64,000 nt of DNA from Psychrosphaera saromensis (GTDB lineage Bacteria > Pseudomonadota > Gammaproteobacteria > Enterobacterales > Alteromonadaceae), in assembly GCF_002954545.1 (NCBI RefSeq), contig NZ_MSCH01000003.1, forward strand, positions 2,023,991-2,087,990. Direction: 5' to 3'. This document shows, one piece after another, positions 26,934 to 37,365 of this stretch (position 1 is the first letter of the stretch; the number at the start of each line of letters is the position of its first letter). The translations under genes were made by a program, and so were the position numbers. The notes beneath the pieces were generated by a model. It saw nothing but the letters and a program-made list of their open reading frames with translations. It was not told the DNA's origin and ran no database searches.

Positions 26934-28928
26934 ATGATGACAGCAAAACGAGACTTAGCGAACGCGATTAGAGCATTGAGTATGGATGCGGTACAAAAAG
27001 CCAACTCTGGACACCCAGGAGCTCCAATGGGCATGGCTGATATTGCCGAAGTATTATGGAATGATTTTCTAAAACATAATCCTACAAACCCGAGCTGGGC
27101 TGACCGCGATCGTTTTGTTTTATCTAATGGTCATGGATCTATGTTGATCTATTCATTACTGCATTTATCGGGCTACGACTTACCGATTGATGAGCTTAAA
27201 AACTTCCGCCAATTACATTCAAAAACTCCGGGTCACCCAGAGTATGGTTATACGCCTGGTGTTGAAACAACGACGGGGCCTTTAGGTGCTGGTCTTTCTA
27301 ATGCGGTTGGTATGGCTATCGCTGAGAAAACGCTTGCGGCACAATTTAACCGTAAGGATCACGATGTAGTTGATCATTTCACTTATTGTTTTGTTGGTGA
27401 CGGTTGTTTGATGGAAGGTATTTCCCATGAATCAAGTTCATTGGCGGGTACATTAAAGCTAGGTAAATTGATCACGTTTTACGATGACAACGGTATCAGT
27501 ATTGATGGTGAAGTTGAAGGTTGGTTCACAGAAGATACATCTGCACGTTTTAAAGCGTATGGCTGGCATGTTGTTGAAGCAATAGACGGTCATGATGCAG
27601 CAGCGATTAAAGCGGCTATCGAAGAAGCTCAGTCAGTAACTGATAAACCTTCAATGATCATTTGTAAAACCACTATTGGTTTTGGCTCACCAAATAAACA
27701 AGGTACGCATAACTGTCATGGTGCACCTCTTGGTGATGATGAAATTAAAGCAACGCGTGAATTATTAAATTGGCCATACGCGCCATTTGAAATTCCTGCT
27801 GATGTTTATGCTGGTTGGGATGCAAAAGAAGACGGCATCGAATTAGAAACTGAATGGAATGAAACATTTGTTGCTTATAAGAATGCTCACCCAGAACTGG
27901 CTGCTGAATTTGAACGTCGTGTCATTTTAGGTGAATTACCAGAAGATTTTTCTGAAAAAGCGTATGCATACGCACTAGAGTGCCAAGATAAAGGCGAGAA
28001 AATCGCATCACGTAAAGCATCACAAAATACCATTGAAACTTTTGGCGCTATGTTGCCTGAATTACTAGGAGGCTCTGCTGACTTAGCTGGTTCAAACCTA
28101 ACATTGTGGTCTGGTTCTAAAGGCATTCAAGATGATGCCGCCGGCAACTACATATTTTATGGTGTACGCGAATTTGGTATGAGCGGCATTATGAATGGTA
28201 TTTCATTACACGGTGGTTTCATTAACTACGGTGCAACTTTCTTAATGTTTATGGAATACGCACGTAATGCGGTTCGTATGTCAGCACTTATGGGCATTCA
28301 GAACATATTTGTTTATACCCATGATTCAATCGGTCAAGGTGAAGATGGTCCAACACACCAACCAATAGAACAAATTGCTAACTTACGTATGACGCCAAAC
28401 ATGCATACATGGCGTCCAGCTGATGCGACAGAAAGCGCAATAGCTTGGAAGACGGCGGTTGAATATACTGATGGGCCTTCAGCCTTAATATTTTCTCGTC
28501 AAGGTTTGCCATCTAATCCTCGAACTGCGGAACAAGTTGCTCAAATAGAGAAGGGCGGTTACGTTCTTGTTGATTGTGAAGGTACACCTGATGTCATTTT
28601 AATCGCGACTGGTTCAGAAGTTGAACTTGCGGTTAATTCGCAAAAAGCATTAACAGAACAAGGGATAAAAGCCCGTGTTGTCTCTATGCCTTGTACTAAC
28701 TTGTTCGACCAACAAGATGAAGAATACAAACAGTCAGTGCTACCAAATACAGTGGTTAAACGTGTTGCAATTGAAGCTGCGCATGTAGATTACTGGGCAA
28801 AATACGTAGGTTTCTCTGGCGCAGTTGTTGGCATGAGTACCTTTGGTGAATCAGCACCAGGTAACGTATTGCTAGAATATTTCGGCTTTACTGTCGATAA
28901 CGTTGTTAAAACAGTAAAAGGTTTATAA
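26934..28928 (+). CDS. tkt: transketolase
   Basis: A 664-residue thiamine-diphosphate enzyme of the pentose phosphate pathway, moving two-carbon ketol units between sugar phosphates. The N-terminal block [26 protein letters not shown], the thiamine-diphosphate motif [12 protein letters not shown] (about 154-165) and the pyrimidine-binding domain ([19 protein letters not shown]) are all typical. The length is normal. Two adjacent ATG codons (26934, 26937) follow AGGA, so the start is uncertain by one codon. It ends at a strong terminator, yet epd and pgk follow as in many gammaproteobacteria. Confidence 0.97.
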   Translation: MMTAKRDLANAIRALSMDAVQKANSGHPGAPMGMADIAEVLWNDFLKHNPTNPSWADRDRFVLSNGHGSMLIYSLLHLSGYDLPIDELKNFRQLHSKTPGHPEYGYTPGVETTTGPLGAGLSNAVGMAIAEKTLAAQFNRKDHDVVDHFTYCFVGDGCLMEGISHESSSLAGTLKLGKLITFYDDNGISIDGEVEGWFTEDTSARFKAYGWHVVEAIDGHDAAAIKAAIEEAQSVTDKPSMIICKTTIGFGSPNKQGTHNCHGAPLGDDEIKATRELLNWPYAPFEIPADVYAGWDAKEDGIELETEWNETFVAYKNAHPELAAEFERRVILGELPEDFSEKAYAYALECQDKGEKIASRKASQNTIETFGAMLPELLGGSADLAGSNLTLWSGSKGIQDDAAGNYIFYGVREFGMSGIMNGISLHGGFINYGATFLMFMEYARNAVRMSALMGIQNIFVYTHDSIGQGEDGPTHQPIEQIANLRMTPNMHTWRPADATESAIAWKTAVEYTDGPSALIFSRQGLPSNPRTAEQVAQIEKGGYVLVDCEGTPDVILIATGSEVELAVNSQKALTEQGIKARVVSMPCTNLFDQQDEEYKQSVLPNTVVKRVAIEAAHVDYWAKYVGFSGAVVGMSTFGESAPGNVLLEYFGFTVDNVVKTVKGL

Positions 28929-28980
28929 TCACTAAAATTGATTTAGTTGGTTTTATAAACAGAGAAAGCAGAAACAAAAA

Positions 28981-29007
28981 AAAGCGGGTATAATACACCC
29001 GCTTTTT
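28981..29007 (+). terminator. intrinsic terminator after tkt
   Basis: AAAGCGGGT pairs with ACCCGCTTT across a 7-nt loop, ending in TTTTT (29003-29007). It separates tkt from epd. Confidence 0.9.
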
Positions 29008-29075
29008 GCATGTTACATGCTCAGTGCCAAGCCAGTTATGGTGTTGGCATTACAATTACCAATAATGGAAATTCA

Positions 29076-30110
29076 ATGACTCAACAAGCTCGTCCGATTA
29101 ATGTAGCCATCAATGGTTTTGGTCGTATTGGTCGTAATGTATTACGTGCAGTTTATGAAACCTCCCGTCAGTCGTTAATCAATATTGTGGCGATTAATGA
29201 ACTTGCGGAGCCTGAAGGCATTGCTCATTTATTAAAGTACGATACCTCCCATGGTAAATTTGGTTTTGACGTTAAATTAGACGCGGATAAAAACTTACTG
29301 GTAGAGAATCGAAAAATAGAATTATTGTCAGTCAAAAAATTGGCTGACTTACCATGGCAACGTCTTAATGTTGATGTGGTATTAGACTGTACTGGCGTTT
29401 ATAAAAACCAAGAAGACGGTCAAGCCCATATAAAATCTGGGGCAAAAAAAGTTATATTCTCGCACCCAGGCGATAACGATATTGATGCTACTATTATTTA
29501 CGGTATTAATCATTTGTCGCTCACTCAAGACGATAATGTCATTTCCAATGGTTCTTGTACTACAAACTGTATAGTCCCTGTAATAAAAGCATTAGATGAT
29601 GCCTTTGGTGTCGATAGCGGCACAATTACTACTATTCATTCATCAATGCACGACCAACAAGTGATTGATGCTTATCATCCCGATTTACGCAGAACCCGTG
29701 CTGCCAGCCAAAGCATTATTCCGGTAGACACTAAGTTAGCGGCTGGAATTGAACGCATAATGCCGCAATTTGCCGGACGTTTTGAAGCTATAGCTGTCCG
29801 TGTTCCAACCATTAATGTTACGGCAATGGACTTAAGTGTTTATGTTAATGTTGACGTGGATATCGCAAAAGTGAATCAGGCGATTAACAAAGCACTCTCC
29901 AATGGCTTAAGTGGAATCTTGGCTTACACAGAAGAGCCTTTAGTCTCTGTCGATTTTAATCACGACCCACATTCCGCCATTGTTGACGGTAATCAAACTA
30001 GAGTGAGTCATAAGCGACTAATTAAAGTGCTAGCCTGGTGTGACAATGAATGGGGCTTTGCCAACAGAATGATAGATACAACATTAGAATTAAAAAAATA
30101 CCTAAATTAA
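29076..30110 (+). CDS. epd: D-erythrose-4-phosphate dehydrogenase
   Basis: A 344-residue GAPDH-family enzyme. NAD site: [16 protein letters not shown]. Catalytic Cys: SNGSCTTNC. The Epd-type substrate block is [15 protein letters not shown], and [17 protein letters not shown] follows. The SMHDQQ segment, where GAPDH has SxTxTQ, points to erythrose-4-phosphate oxidation to 4-phosphoerythronate for pyridoxal phosphate synthesis rather than glycolysis. The true start is the ATG at 29076 ([16 protein letters not shown]) with TGGAAA upstream. An in-frame ATG at 29010 would translate through the terminator edge and adds 22 residues with no family match. pgk follows 61 bases later. Confidence 0.94.
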   Translation: MTQQARPINVAINGFGRIGRNVLRAVYETSRQSLINIVAINELAEPEGIAHLLKYDTSHGKFGFDVKLDADKNLLVENRKIELLSVKKLADLPWQRLNVDVVLDCTGVYKNQEDGQAHIKSGAKKVIFSHPGDNDIDATIIYGINHLSLTQDDNVISNGSCTTNCIVPVIKALDDAFGVDSGTITTIHSSMHDQQVIDAYHPDLRRTRAASQSIIPVDTKLAAGIERIMPQFAGRFEAIAVRVPTINVTAMDLSVYVNVDVDIAKVNQAINKALSNGLSGILAYTEEPLVSVDFNHDPHSAIVDGNQTRVSHKRLIKVLAWCDNEWGFANRMIDTTLELKKYLN

Positions 30111-30171
30111 TAATAAAATTATAAATCGCTAGTTGTATTAGTGTTTATTCAAAAAAATAAAAGGAATGAAT

Positions 30172-31335
30172 ATGTCAGTATTAAAAATGGCCGAATTAGA
30201 CTTACAAGGTAAAACGGTTTTAATTCGTGAAGATCTTAATGTACCGGTTAAAGATGGCGCTGTGACCTCAGCGGTTCGTATTAATTCTGCGTTACCAACA
30301 ATAAAATTAGCACTAGAGAAAGGCGCTAAAGTTCTTGTTATGTCTCACCTAGGTCGTCCAGTTGAAGGCGAATACGATGACGAGTTTTCATTAGCGCCCG
30401 TTGCGACTTATTTAGCGGGTAAATTACCGGTTCCTGTTCGTTTAGAAAAAGACTATTTAAACGGCGTTGAAGCAAAAGCCAGCGAAGTTGTTGTTCTTGA
30501 AAACGTTCGTTTTAACGTTGGCGAGAAGAAAAATACTGATGAATTAGCAAAGCAATACGCTGCGTTATGTGATGTATTTGTTATGGATGCATTTGGTACG
30601 GCTCACCGTGCGCAAGGTTCTACTCACGGTGTGGCTAAATTTGCTCCTGTCGCGTGTGCAGGCCCATTATTATCAGCAGAGTTAGAAGCATTAGGTAAAG
30701 CATTAGATAATCCAGCTAGGCCTTTAGTGGCGGTCGTTGGTGGTTCAAAAGTGTCAACTAAGTTAACGGTTTTAGAGTCGTTATCTAAAATTTGTGATCA
30801 GCTTATTGTTGGTGGCGGAATCTCAAATACCTTTGTTGCCGCTCGTGGTTACAACGTAGGTAAATCTTTATATGAAAAAGACTTAATTCCTCAAGCACAA
30901 AAATTAATGGCTGACTTAGACATTCCTGAAGTAACAGACGTACGTGTTGGTACTGAGTTTTCAGAAACCGCTGTGGCAACTATTAAACCAGTTGATCAAG
31001 TATTGGATAATGAAGAGATCATGGACTTAGGCCCAGACTCAGCACAAGCACTTGCCGATATTTTAAAAGATGCAAAAACCATTTTATGGAATGGCCCTTG
31101 TGGAGTATTTGAATTTGATAACTTCTCTAAAGGTACTGAAGTCGTTGCTCAAGCAATTGCCGACAGTGATGCGTTTTCAGTAGCTGGTGGCGGTGATACG
31201 TTAGCGGCAATCGACAAATATGGTCTATCGGATAAAATCTCTTACATCTCTACAGGTGGCGGTGCATTCTTAGAGTTTGTAGAAGGTAAAGTATTACCAG
31301 CGGTTGAAATTCTAGAGCAACGCGCTAAGTCTTAA
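30172..31335 (+). CDS. pgk: phosphoglycerate kinase
   Basis: A 387-residue glycolytic kinase that makes ATP from 1,3-bisphosphoglycerate. The N-terminal domain has [11 protein letters not shown] and [11 protein letters not shown] (3-phosphoglycerate site). The C-terminal nucleotide domain has [11 protein letters not shown] and the loop GGGDTLAAI (about 343-351). AAGGAA lies at a proper distance from the ATG at 30172 ([14 protein letters not shown]), which matches family starts better than the ATG two codons earlier at 30166. The usual downstream fba gene is absent; a bidirectional terminator and the convergent peroxiredoxin gene follow. Confidence 0.97.
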   Translation: MSVLKMAELDLQGKTVLIREDLNVPVKDGAVTSAVRINSALPTIKLALEKGAKVLVMSHLGRPVEGEYDDEFSLAPVATYLAGKLPVPVRLEKDYLNGVEAKASEVVVLENVRFNVGEKKNTDELAKQYAALCDVFVMDAFGTAHRAQGSTHGVAKFAPVACAGPLLSAELEALGKALDNPARPLVAVVGGSKVSTKLTVLESLSKICDQLIVGGGISNTFVAARGYNVGKSLYEKDLIPQAQKLMADLDIPEVTDVRVGTEFSETAVATIKPVDQVLDNEEIMDLGPDSAQALADILKDAKTILWNGPCGVFEFDNFSKGTEVVAQAIADSDAFSVAGGGDTLAAIDKYGLSDKISYISTGGGAFLEFVEGKVLPAVEILEQRAKS

Positions 31336-31365
31336 TTATTATCTGATAAAATGTATAAACAAATA

Positions 31366-31413
31366 AAAAGCCGTTAATACTCTGAAATACTTCAGGGCAT
31401 TAACGGCTTTTTT
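31366..31413. terminator. bidirectional terminator between pgk and peroxiredoxin
   Basis: AAAAGCCGTTAAT pairs with ATTAACGGCTTTT around a ~20-nt loop with a second small pairing. A run of T follows on the plus strand and a run of A precedes on the left. Confidence 0.9.
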
Positions 31414-31458
31414 GATTTCAACATAAGCTTTTGTAACTGTCTCTAGTTACTTTTCTAA

Positions 31459-32190
31459 TTACTTTTCCAAGTACTCAGCGAGTGCTTCACTGCCGCCAAT
31501 GTGTTTACCTTCAACAAAGACTTGAGGAACCGTTTCTTTACCTGTCATCGCTTTTAAGCTGGTTAAACTGGCATCTTTACCTAATTTAATTTCTTCAAAG
31601 CTGTAACCTGCATTGGTTAACATTTCTTTTGCCGCTACACAAAATGGGCAGTCAGGTTTAGTGAATAAAGAAATTGCCTGCGGTTTTGCAGCTGTTGGAT
31701 TTATGTATTCCAACATAGTATCCGCATCAGAAACTTCAAACGGGTCACCTGGCTTTTGCGGCTCTATAAACATTTTTTCAATGACGCCGTTTTTAACTAA
31801 CATGGAATATCTCCATGAACGCTTACCAAAGCCCACTTGCGACATATCAACTAACATGCCCATTTTGTCGGTGAACTCACCATTACCGTCAGGGAACATA
31901 GTAATATTTTGAGCTTCTTGATCTTTAGCCCATGCATTCATCACAAAACTGTCGTTTACCGAAACACAAACAATCTCGTCTACGCCATTTTTATTTAACG
32001 TTGCCGCTAATTCGTTATAACGCGGTAAGTGAGTTGAGCTACATGTTGGTGTAAATGCACCTGGTAAAGAGAACACAATAACTGTCTTGTCTTTAAATAA
32101 CGACTCTGTATTAATTGTTGCCCAATCGTTATCCGCACGAACTGGAATTGTTACATTTGGGATGGTTTGACCTTCATTTGATTTAAACAT
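31459..32190 (-). CDS. peroxiredoxin-glutaredoxin hybrid protein
   Basis: A 243-residue two-domain thiol peroxidase. Residues 1-160 are a Prx5-type peroxiredoxin with the peroxidatic Cys50 in GAFTPTCSSTHLPRY. Residues ~170-243 are a glutaredoxin with CPFC at 181-184 and the TVPQVF/GG glutathione-site blocks. Such hybrids, known from Haemophilus and Vibrio relatives, reduce H2O2 and alkyl peroxides directly with glutathione because the glutaredoxin domain recharges the peroxiredoxin. It acts in the cytoplasm. AGAGGTTAG upstream is the ribosome-binding site. No OxyR site could be recognised. Confidence 0.95.
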   Translation of the reverse strand: MFKSNEGQTIPNVTIPVRADNDWATINTESLFKDKTVIVFSLPGAFTPTCSSTHLPRYNELAATLNKNGVDEIVCVSVNDSFVMNAWAKDQEAQNITMFPDGNGEFTDKMGMLVDMSQVGFGKRSWRYSMLVKNGVIEKMFIEPQKPGDPFEVSDADTMLEYINPTAAKPQAISLFTKPDCPFCVAAKEMLTNAGYSFEEIKLGKDASLTSLKAMTGKETVPQVFVEGKHIGGSEALAEYLEK

Positions 32191-32442
32191 TCTACTAACC
32201 TCTTATTTAGTTTATGTGATTATAGTAAAGCCCCTGAGTAATTTAATAAAGTTGTTAAAATAGATAGTTGTAACATGTAAAAGCGATTAACTTCACTTTT
32301 ATATATCGAATAACCAAATAGTGACTTTTGTGTCATTAATTTGTAGATTGTTGACTGTATTAAATTTAGCTAAATTAACTGTTGATTTGTGGACGTTTAG
32401 ATGGCTATATGTGTTAAGTGATTTTTTAGCTAGGTGCATATT

Positions 32443-33570
32443 ATGAGTTTTGATCAAGTTGTAGATAGAACAGGTACGTTTTCTTTTAAGTGGGAACGTT
32501 ATAAAGGCAAAGATATTTTGCCGCTTTGGGTGGCAGATTCAGAATTCAAATGCGCGCCTGCAATAATAGACGCATTACATAAACGTGTTGAACATGGTGT
32601 TTATGGTTATCATTTACCTGTTGAATATCAGCCGGCTAATGATGCGGTGGTTAGATGGTTAAACGACAAACACGACTGGCAAATTAAGCCTGAATGGATT
32701 GTTTGGACTCCGGGCGTTGTGCCTGCTTTTAATGTAGCTTGTAAAGCATATTGTGAAGCTGGAGATAAAGTCCTTATCCAAGTACCAAACTACCCACCTA
32801 TGTTTGCCGCTCCAGGGAATAACGGCTTAGTGCGTGAAGAAATTGGTACTGTGTTAGAAGATGGCCGCTGGACGTTAGACTTCAAACAATTAGAAGCTCA
32901 AGCAGCAGATCCAAAAACTAAATTGTTTATTATGTGTAATCCAATGAATCCAGTCGGCACGGTTATGACGGCTGAAGAGTTGGCTAAAGTGGAAGATATC
33001 TGCTTAAAACATAATGTAGTGTTGTGCTCTGACGAAATTCATTGTGACTTGATTTTGGATGAAAGCGTAAAGCATATTCCGGCAGGAAAGTTAGCGAACA
33101 TAGGTTCACAAACGATCACGCTAATGGCAGCGAGTAAAACCTTTAATGTAGCAGGGCTAGGAACGTCATTTGCGATTATTCCAGATGCTAAAGTACGTTC
33201 ACAGTTTACTAAAGCCTGCGCAGGTATTATGCCTTGGGTTAACTTTATGGGGCTAGTTGCTACCGAAGTGGCGTTTACTCAATGTGATGATTGGCATCAA
33301 GCACAGCTAGCATATTTAAGAGGCAACTTAGATTATGTGGTTGAGCAAATAGAGAAGTTAGATGGACTTTCAATAATAAAACCTCAAGCGACGTTCTTAG
33401 CTTGGATAGATGCATCAGGCTTGCAAGTAGATAACGTGCATAAATACATGGAGTCAAAAGGAGTAGGGCCGTCACCAGGTAAAGACTTTGGTTGGCCGCA
33501 GTTTACTCGAATTAACTTTGGCTGCCCTCGTAGTATGTTAGAGCAAGCATTTGAGCGCTTAAGTAAATAA
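32443..33570 (+). CDS. MalY/PatB family PLP enzyme (C-S lyase type)
   Basis: A 375-residue fold-type I PLP protein. MalY/PatB signatures are DRTGTFSFKWERY at the N-terminus, LPLWVADSEF, the substrate/cofactor block MCNPMNPVG, SDEIHCDL and the Schiff-base lysine in AASKTFNVAGLG. The family includes cystathionine beta-lyases that split C-S bonds to give pyruvate, ammonia and a thiol; other members are aminotransferases. The start is ATG 32443 (MSFDQ) with TAGG upstream; a GTG three codons earlier is in frame. A terminator follows, so it is a single-gene unit. Confidence 0.88.
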   Translation: MSFDQVVDRTGTFSFKWERYKGKDILPLWVADSEFKCAPAIIDALHKRVEHGVYGYHLPVEYQPANDAVVRWLNDKHDWQIKPEWIVWTPGVVPAFNVACKAYCEAGDKVLIQVPNYPPMFAAPGNNGLVREEIGTVLEDGRWTLDFKQLEAQAADPKTKLFIMCNPMNPVGTVMTAEELAKVEDICLKHNVVLCSDEIHCDLILDESVKHIPAGKLANIGSQTITLMAASKTFNVAGLGTSFAIIPDAKVRSQFTKACAGIMPWVNFMGLVATEVAFTQCDDWHQAQLAYLRGNLDYVVEQIEKLDGLSIIKPQATFLAWIDASGLQVDNVHKYMESKGVGPSPGKDFGWPQFTRINFGCPRSMLEQAFERLSK

Positions 33571-33590
33571 CCGCAAAATCAATGCTAAAT

Positions 33591-33630
33591 AAAAGCCGTA
33601 CATTGTTACATCACAATTTACGGCTTTTTT
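33591..33630. terminator. terminator between MalY-type gene and nitroreductase
   Basis: AAAAGCCGTA pairs with TACGGCTTTT, the inner ATTGT with ACAAT, and TTTTTT follows (33625-33630). It serves the plus strand and probably the convergent nitroreductase too. Confidence 0.88.
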
Positions 33631-33691
33631 GTATCACGGAGAAATGAGTCCAGAAGTACAAGACTGGAAATCCAAGTACGATATAAGTCGG

Positions 33692-34366
33692 CTACAAAAA
33701 AGTAGCGATATCCTCTAACGACTTTTTGACTTGAGCATGATGTGGCACAGTAGCATCGTTGGCAGGGTAACCTGCAATGATCAACATGTACGGGCGATCT
33801 TCGTCAGGACGTTGGCATATTTTTGATAAAAAATGCATAGGTTTCGGTGTGTGGGTCAAGGTCACTAAACCTGCATTGTGTAATGCGTTGATTAAAAATC
33901 CAGTTGCAATACCAACGGATTCATGGACATAGTAGTTCGTGTTTTTGTCGTCTGCGTTTATCCCGCCTTTTTTCTGACTAAACACGGCAATTAACCAAGG
34001 TGCGTGTTCTAAATAAGGTTTGTTTGAGTCTGTGCCTAGCGGTTTTAATGCTTCCAACCATTCTTCGCCAGCTCGGCCTTGATAAAAACCACGTTCATGC
34101 TGCTCAGCTTGCTCTCTAACTTGGCGTTTAACGTCACTAGAGTGGATGGCTGTAAAATGCCAGGGCTGATGATTAGCTCCACTTGGCGCGGTTCCAGCGG
34201 CTTTAATACAATTCTCTATAATAGCTTGGTCAACGGGACGGTTACTGAAACTACGAATGCTGTGTCTGCGTTTTATATCGAGATAAAACTGTTCAGAGCG
34301 TGCTAGCATTTCGTTTGCTGGGTATTCAATATAATCGGTTAGTGGTGTTGAGTCGTGGTCTTGCAT
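33692..34366 (-). CDS. nitroreductase family FMN oxidoreductase
   Basis: A 224-residue flavin enzyme. The FMN-phosphate block RRHSIRSFSNRPV (about 34-46), the helix AAGTAPSGANHQPW (62-75) and the C-terminal LIIAGYPA identify the nitroreductase fold. The ~30-residue N-terminal extension and the SGANHQPWHF form recall the BluB/iodotyrosine-deiodinase branch more than NfsA/NfsB. The substrate is unknown. It is a single gene reading against the MalY-type gene, with a weak ribosome-binding site (GGAGTACTTAA). Confidence 0.88.
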   Translation of the reverse strand: MQDHDSTPLTDYIEYPANEMLARSEQFYLDIKRRHSIRSFSNRPVDQAIIENCIKAAGTAPSGANHQPWHFTAIHSSDVKRQVREQAEQHERGFYQGRAGEEWLEALKPLGTDSNKPYLEHAPWLIAVFSQKKGGINADDKNTNYYVHESVGIATGFLINALHNAGLVTLTHTPKPMHFLSKICQRPDEDRPYMLIIAGYPANDATVPHHAQVKKSLEDIATFL

Positions 34367-34425
34367 TTAAGTACTCCGTGATTTAATCGTTTATAGAATA
34401 ACGATTTAACCACGGTTGATGCAAG

Positions 34426-34932
34426 TTAGTATTTGCTCAGAGTGTCAGGGGTAAAGTCATCGGTTGTGATGGTTAACTTTAACGATTCAATTTTATTATC
34501 TAACTCTTCGGCTTGTCTGTTTAATGAGCTGATGGTAATTGTATTGTCATCTAAGTTGTATAATTGAAAACAAGCTTTGTAATAGAAGTACATTATTTGA
34601 ATGGCAACAATGTCGTTTTCCTCTACTGCTGCATTTATCTTTTTATTTTTTCTATGGATCAGATTAAGAACCTGTTTTAAATCCCACACATAAACAACTT
34701 CATACATAAAAGGGTGGCTTTTATATTTTGAAAGTAGTGACGCTATGATGATAACGGCAATAACCACACCGGAAAGATTTATCCAGAAATGGGACGTTTC
34801 ACCATCATTGACCAGATAAATAATTGAGCTTGAAATTGAAAGTGACAAAACTATTAGCGCAATTATGCTGGCGATAATGATCTTGTTTAGGTGTTTTCTG
34901 TATTTGGTTTTATCTATATTATGTAGTTTCAT
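34426..34932 (-). CDS. DUF3087-like two-TM membrane protein
   Basis: A 168-residue protein with a short basic N-terminus (DKTKYRKHLNK), two membrane helices (about 18-41 and 50-68) and a cytoplasmic helical C-terminal part. YKSHPFMYEVVYVWDLKQVLN and the later LYNLDDNTITI are the most conserved-looking stretches. From memory they fit DUF3087, a family of unknown function in Vibrio and Shewanella relatives; I am moderately sure. It is monocistronic and no regulatory signal is evident. Confidence 0.65.
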   Translation of the reverse strand: MKLHNIDKTKYRKHLNKIIIASIIALIVLSLSISSSIIYLVNDGETSHFWINLSGVVIAVIIIASLLSKYKSHPFMYEVVYVWDLKQVLNLIHRKNKKINAAVEENDIVAIQIMYFYYKACFQLYNLDDNTITISSLNRQAEELDNKIESLKLTITTDDFTPDTLSKY

Positions 34933-35158
34933 ATTCTTAGTTTTTACATGTTAGCTATAAGTGATTAGACTTAACTTATCAAAGTGAACTGAGTATACAT
35001 TAAGCTATCTTGCTAAAGTACTCTAACTGACTTTTTACTTGTATAAGTAAAGTGGCTATATAACACGATGAAAAAACAAGTATTAGCGATAAAGTATTAA
35101 TATCATTACAATAATTACGTTAAAGTAATGTACCAATAAAAATAGGTTGTGAATTTAA

Positions 35159-35590
35159 ATGAGTATTTGGTTTTCTAATCCACAGTTAAATGAAATTAAC
35201 TCGTGGAGCAAAGGCACTATGTTGGAGCATCTGGGAATTACAATCACCGACATTGGTGATGATTATATAGAAGGGGTAATGCCTGCTGATCATCGTACCT
35301 TTCAACCATTTAAATTGGTTCATGGTGGCGCAAATGTAGTTTTGGCTGAATCGTTAGGTTCGATTGGCGCACAATTAACCATAGACCCAACTCTATTTTA
35401 TTGTGTAGGCCAAGAAGTAAATGCCAACCATTTACGAGGCGTACGCCAAGGTGAAGTTAGAGGCCGAGCTGAACAAGTTTATAAAGGTAAAACCTCTCAA
35501 GTCTGGGAAATTAAATTATTTGATGACCGAAATAAAATGACATGTATTTCAAGATTAACCGTTGCGGTTGTTAAGGTAGTAAAACAATGA
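35159..35590 (+). CDS. hotdog-fold thioesterase (PaaI/MenI-like)
   Basis: A 143-residue single hotdog domain. LEHLGITITDIGDDYIEGVMP, FKLVHGGANVVLAESLGSIGA and the strand QEVNANHLRGVRQGEVRGRA follow the pattern of YdiI/MenI-type enzymes, with catalytic Glu in LAES and the HGG loop. These hydrolyse 1,4-dihydroxy-2-naphthoyl-CoA in menaquinone synthesis or other aryl/acyl-CoAs. The stop overlaps the next start as ATGA, so it is coupled to the HupE/UreJ-like gene. No ribosome-binding site stands out before its ATG. Confidence 0.88.
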   Translation: MSIWFSNPQLNEINSWSKGTMLEHLGITITDIGDDYIEGVMPADHRTFQPFKLVHGGANVVLAESLGSIGAQLTIDPTLFYCVGQEVNANHLRGVRQGEVRGRAEQVYKGKTSQVWEIKLFDDRNKMTCISRLTVAVVKVVKQ

Positions 35591-36381
35591 AAAATTTAAT
35601 AGCGGTTTGTTTACTTGTGGTTTCTTTTATTAGTTTATCCACTCAAGCTGCAAACTTTGCAGATAACAGTGATGCTGAAAAAGACAAGGTTAAAACCACT
35701 GAAATAAAACCTATGGCTATTTCACCAGAAATGAAAGCTGTGATGGAACGAGGTACTAGCCCGTTAAACAACGGCTTGAATAACAATGGTCAAACAATAA
35801 ATGTTGTTGATGGATTATCTAGCTCAGAACGTTTTGTAAAATATTTACGTTCAGGCTTTATCCATATCATTCCAAAAGGAATTGACCATATTTTATTTGT
35901 ACTTGGACTATTTTTATCTACGGTAATATTTAGCAAACTTGTCTGGCAAGTCACCACGTTTACTTTGGCTCATAGTATTAGTTTAGGTTTAGCTGCCTCT
36001 GGTATTGTTCAAGTCAGTGCCGACATAGTGGAGCCTTTAATTGCACTGAGTATTGCGTTTGTTGCTTTTGAAAATCTTAGGGATCAAGAAACTGGCACTT
36101 CTCGATTAGCGATGGTATTTATCTTTGGCTTATTACATGGATTGGGCTTTGCCTTTGTATTAGCTGAATTTGGTTTACCATCGAACTCTTTCTTAATGTC
36201 ATTGTTTGCCTTCAATATAGGTGTTGAAGTTGGTCAGTTGGCCGTTTTAGCTGTTGCTGCAGCGCTATTATATTCTTGGAGTAAAAAACCAAGCTATCGA
36301 CTTTGTGTGCAAATTCCTGGGTCAATATTAATTGGGATCGTTGGATTATATTGGACAGTTGAAAGGGTATTAAATATTTAG
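35587..36381 (+). CDS. HupE/UreJ-like membrane protein
   Basis: A 264-residue protein with a cleavable signal peptide (to about residue 22), a short periplasmic segment and ~6 membrane helices. Conserved His/Asp-bearing helices are typical of HupE/UreJ_2 proteins: HIIPKGIDHILFVLGLFL, TLAHSISLGLA and FGLLHGLGFAFVLAEFGLP. Relatives are proposed metal (nickel/cobalt) permeases, but no urease or hydrogenase gene is nearby, so the substrate is open. The start overlaps the thioesterase stop by 4 bases. Confidence 0.85.
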   Translation: MKNLIAVCLLVVSFISLSTQAANFADNSDAEKDKVKTTEIKPMAISPEMKAVMERGTSPLNNGLNNNGQTINVVDGLSSSERFVKYLRSGFIHIIPKGIDHILFVLGLFLSTVIFSKLVWQVTTFTLAHSISLGLAASGIVQVSADIVEPLIALSIAFVAFENLRDQETGTSRLAMVFIFGLLHGLGFAFVLAEFGLPSNSFLMSLFAFNIGVEVGQLAVLAVAAALLYSWSKKPSYRLCVQIPGSILIGIVGLYWTVERVLNI

Positions 36382-36496
36382 GTTGTATTAAATTTAACCA
36401 AGGGTTAATGTAGAAGAGTTAATGTAATTACAACGACTTAGCTATCATTTTGTAACAACTAAGTTAATTTCCAACAATAATAATAAAGGAAATAGT

Positions 36497-36586
36497 ATGA
36501 ACTCTTCAAGCAAAGGTCTAGGATTAGGCACCATTATCATAGTGGTAATAATAATAGGCATAGTTACTTTTATAAGTAAGAATTAA
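36497..36586 (+). CDS. 29-residue single-TM small protein
   Basis: This is a short reading frame (ATG 36497, TAA 36584-36586) with a strong ribosome-binding site: AAGGAA seven bases before the ATG. The product starts MNSSSKGLGLG, then has an uninterrupted hydrophobic helix of about 15 residues (TIIIVVIIIGIVTFI) and ends SKN. That is the layout of small inner-membrane peptides. It lies between the HupE-like gene and the enoyl-CoA hydratase gene. No family is recognised. Support comes from the ribosome-binding site and composition only. Confidence 0.55.
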   Translation: MNSSSKGLGLGTIIIVVIIIGIVTFISKN

Positions 36587-36615
36587 TTAGTCTCTAATTT
36601 AGCAAGGCATCAATA

Positions 36616-37365
36616 GTGGATAACAATCATATTATAACCTCTGTCACAGACAGTATATTAACGATAACTATTGCTAGAGAATCAGCAAAAAATGCATTGT
36701 CGTTAAACATGTACAGTCAGCTGACCGCTGCGTTACAACAATTAGATGACGATCCTACTATATCCGTTGCGATCATAACCGGTGGTGAAAACTGTTTTAC
36801 CGCCGGAAATGACTTAAAGGACTTTTTAGCCGGAGGTGCATTAAATGAACAACACCCAACGGTTCAATTTCTTTACCAAATAGCCAGTACTAAGAAGCCT
36901 ATAATAGCGGCGGTAGCTGGACCTGCTATCGGTATAGGCACAACTATGTTGCTACATTGTGATTTAGTTTATGCCGCAGACAATACAATATTCCAATTAC
37001 CATTTGCTCAGTTAGGTTTATGCCCTGAAGCCGCCTGCAGTGAAATGTTACCTAGGATCACCGGCCACGTGAAAGCATTTGAAATGGTCGTGTTAGGTGA
37101 CAGATTTAGCGCTAATGATGCACTAGAAATTGGCTTGATCAATAAAGTTTGCTCCAGCGATACCTTATTATCGCTAGCCGTTGAAACCGCCACAAGAATT
37201 ACTAAATTACCTGAAAATGCGGTATCTACGAGTAAAAGCTTATTAAAAAGTAATACACAAGAACGTGTGTTAAATACAATTAAAGCTGAATTAACACAAT
37301 TTGAAATGTTACTAAATTCAGAACAAAGCCAAAAAATCATATCGTCATTCTTTAGTAAAAAATAA
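36616..37365 (+). CDS. enoyl-CoA hydratase/isomerase family protein
   Basis: A 249-residue crotonase-fold protein with a GTG start. ITGGENCFTAGNDLKDF forms the first oxyanion-hole loop, and AAVAGPAIGIGTTMLLHCDLVYA the second. The catalytic Glu region reads LCPEAACSEMLPR. In hydratases two Glu are needed; here the first position is occupied by a loop with Gly/Leu, so an isomerase (PaaG/Eci-like) is as likely as a hydratase. No other fatty-acid gene is adjacent. Confidence 0.87.
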   Translation: MDNNHIITSVTDSILTITIARESAKNALSLNMYSQLTAALQQLDDDPTISVAIITGGENCFTAGNDLKDFLAGGALNEQHPTVQFLYQIASTKKPIIAAVAGPAIGIGTTMLLHCDLVYAADNTIFQLPFAQLGLCPEAACSEMLPRITGHVKAFEMVVLGDRFSANDALEIGLINKVCSSDTLLSLAVETATRITKLPENAVSTSKSLLKSNTQERVLNTIKAELTQFEMLLNSEQSQKIISSFFSKK

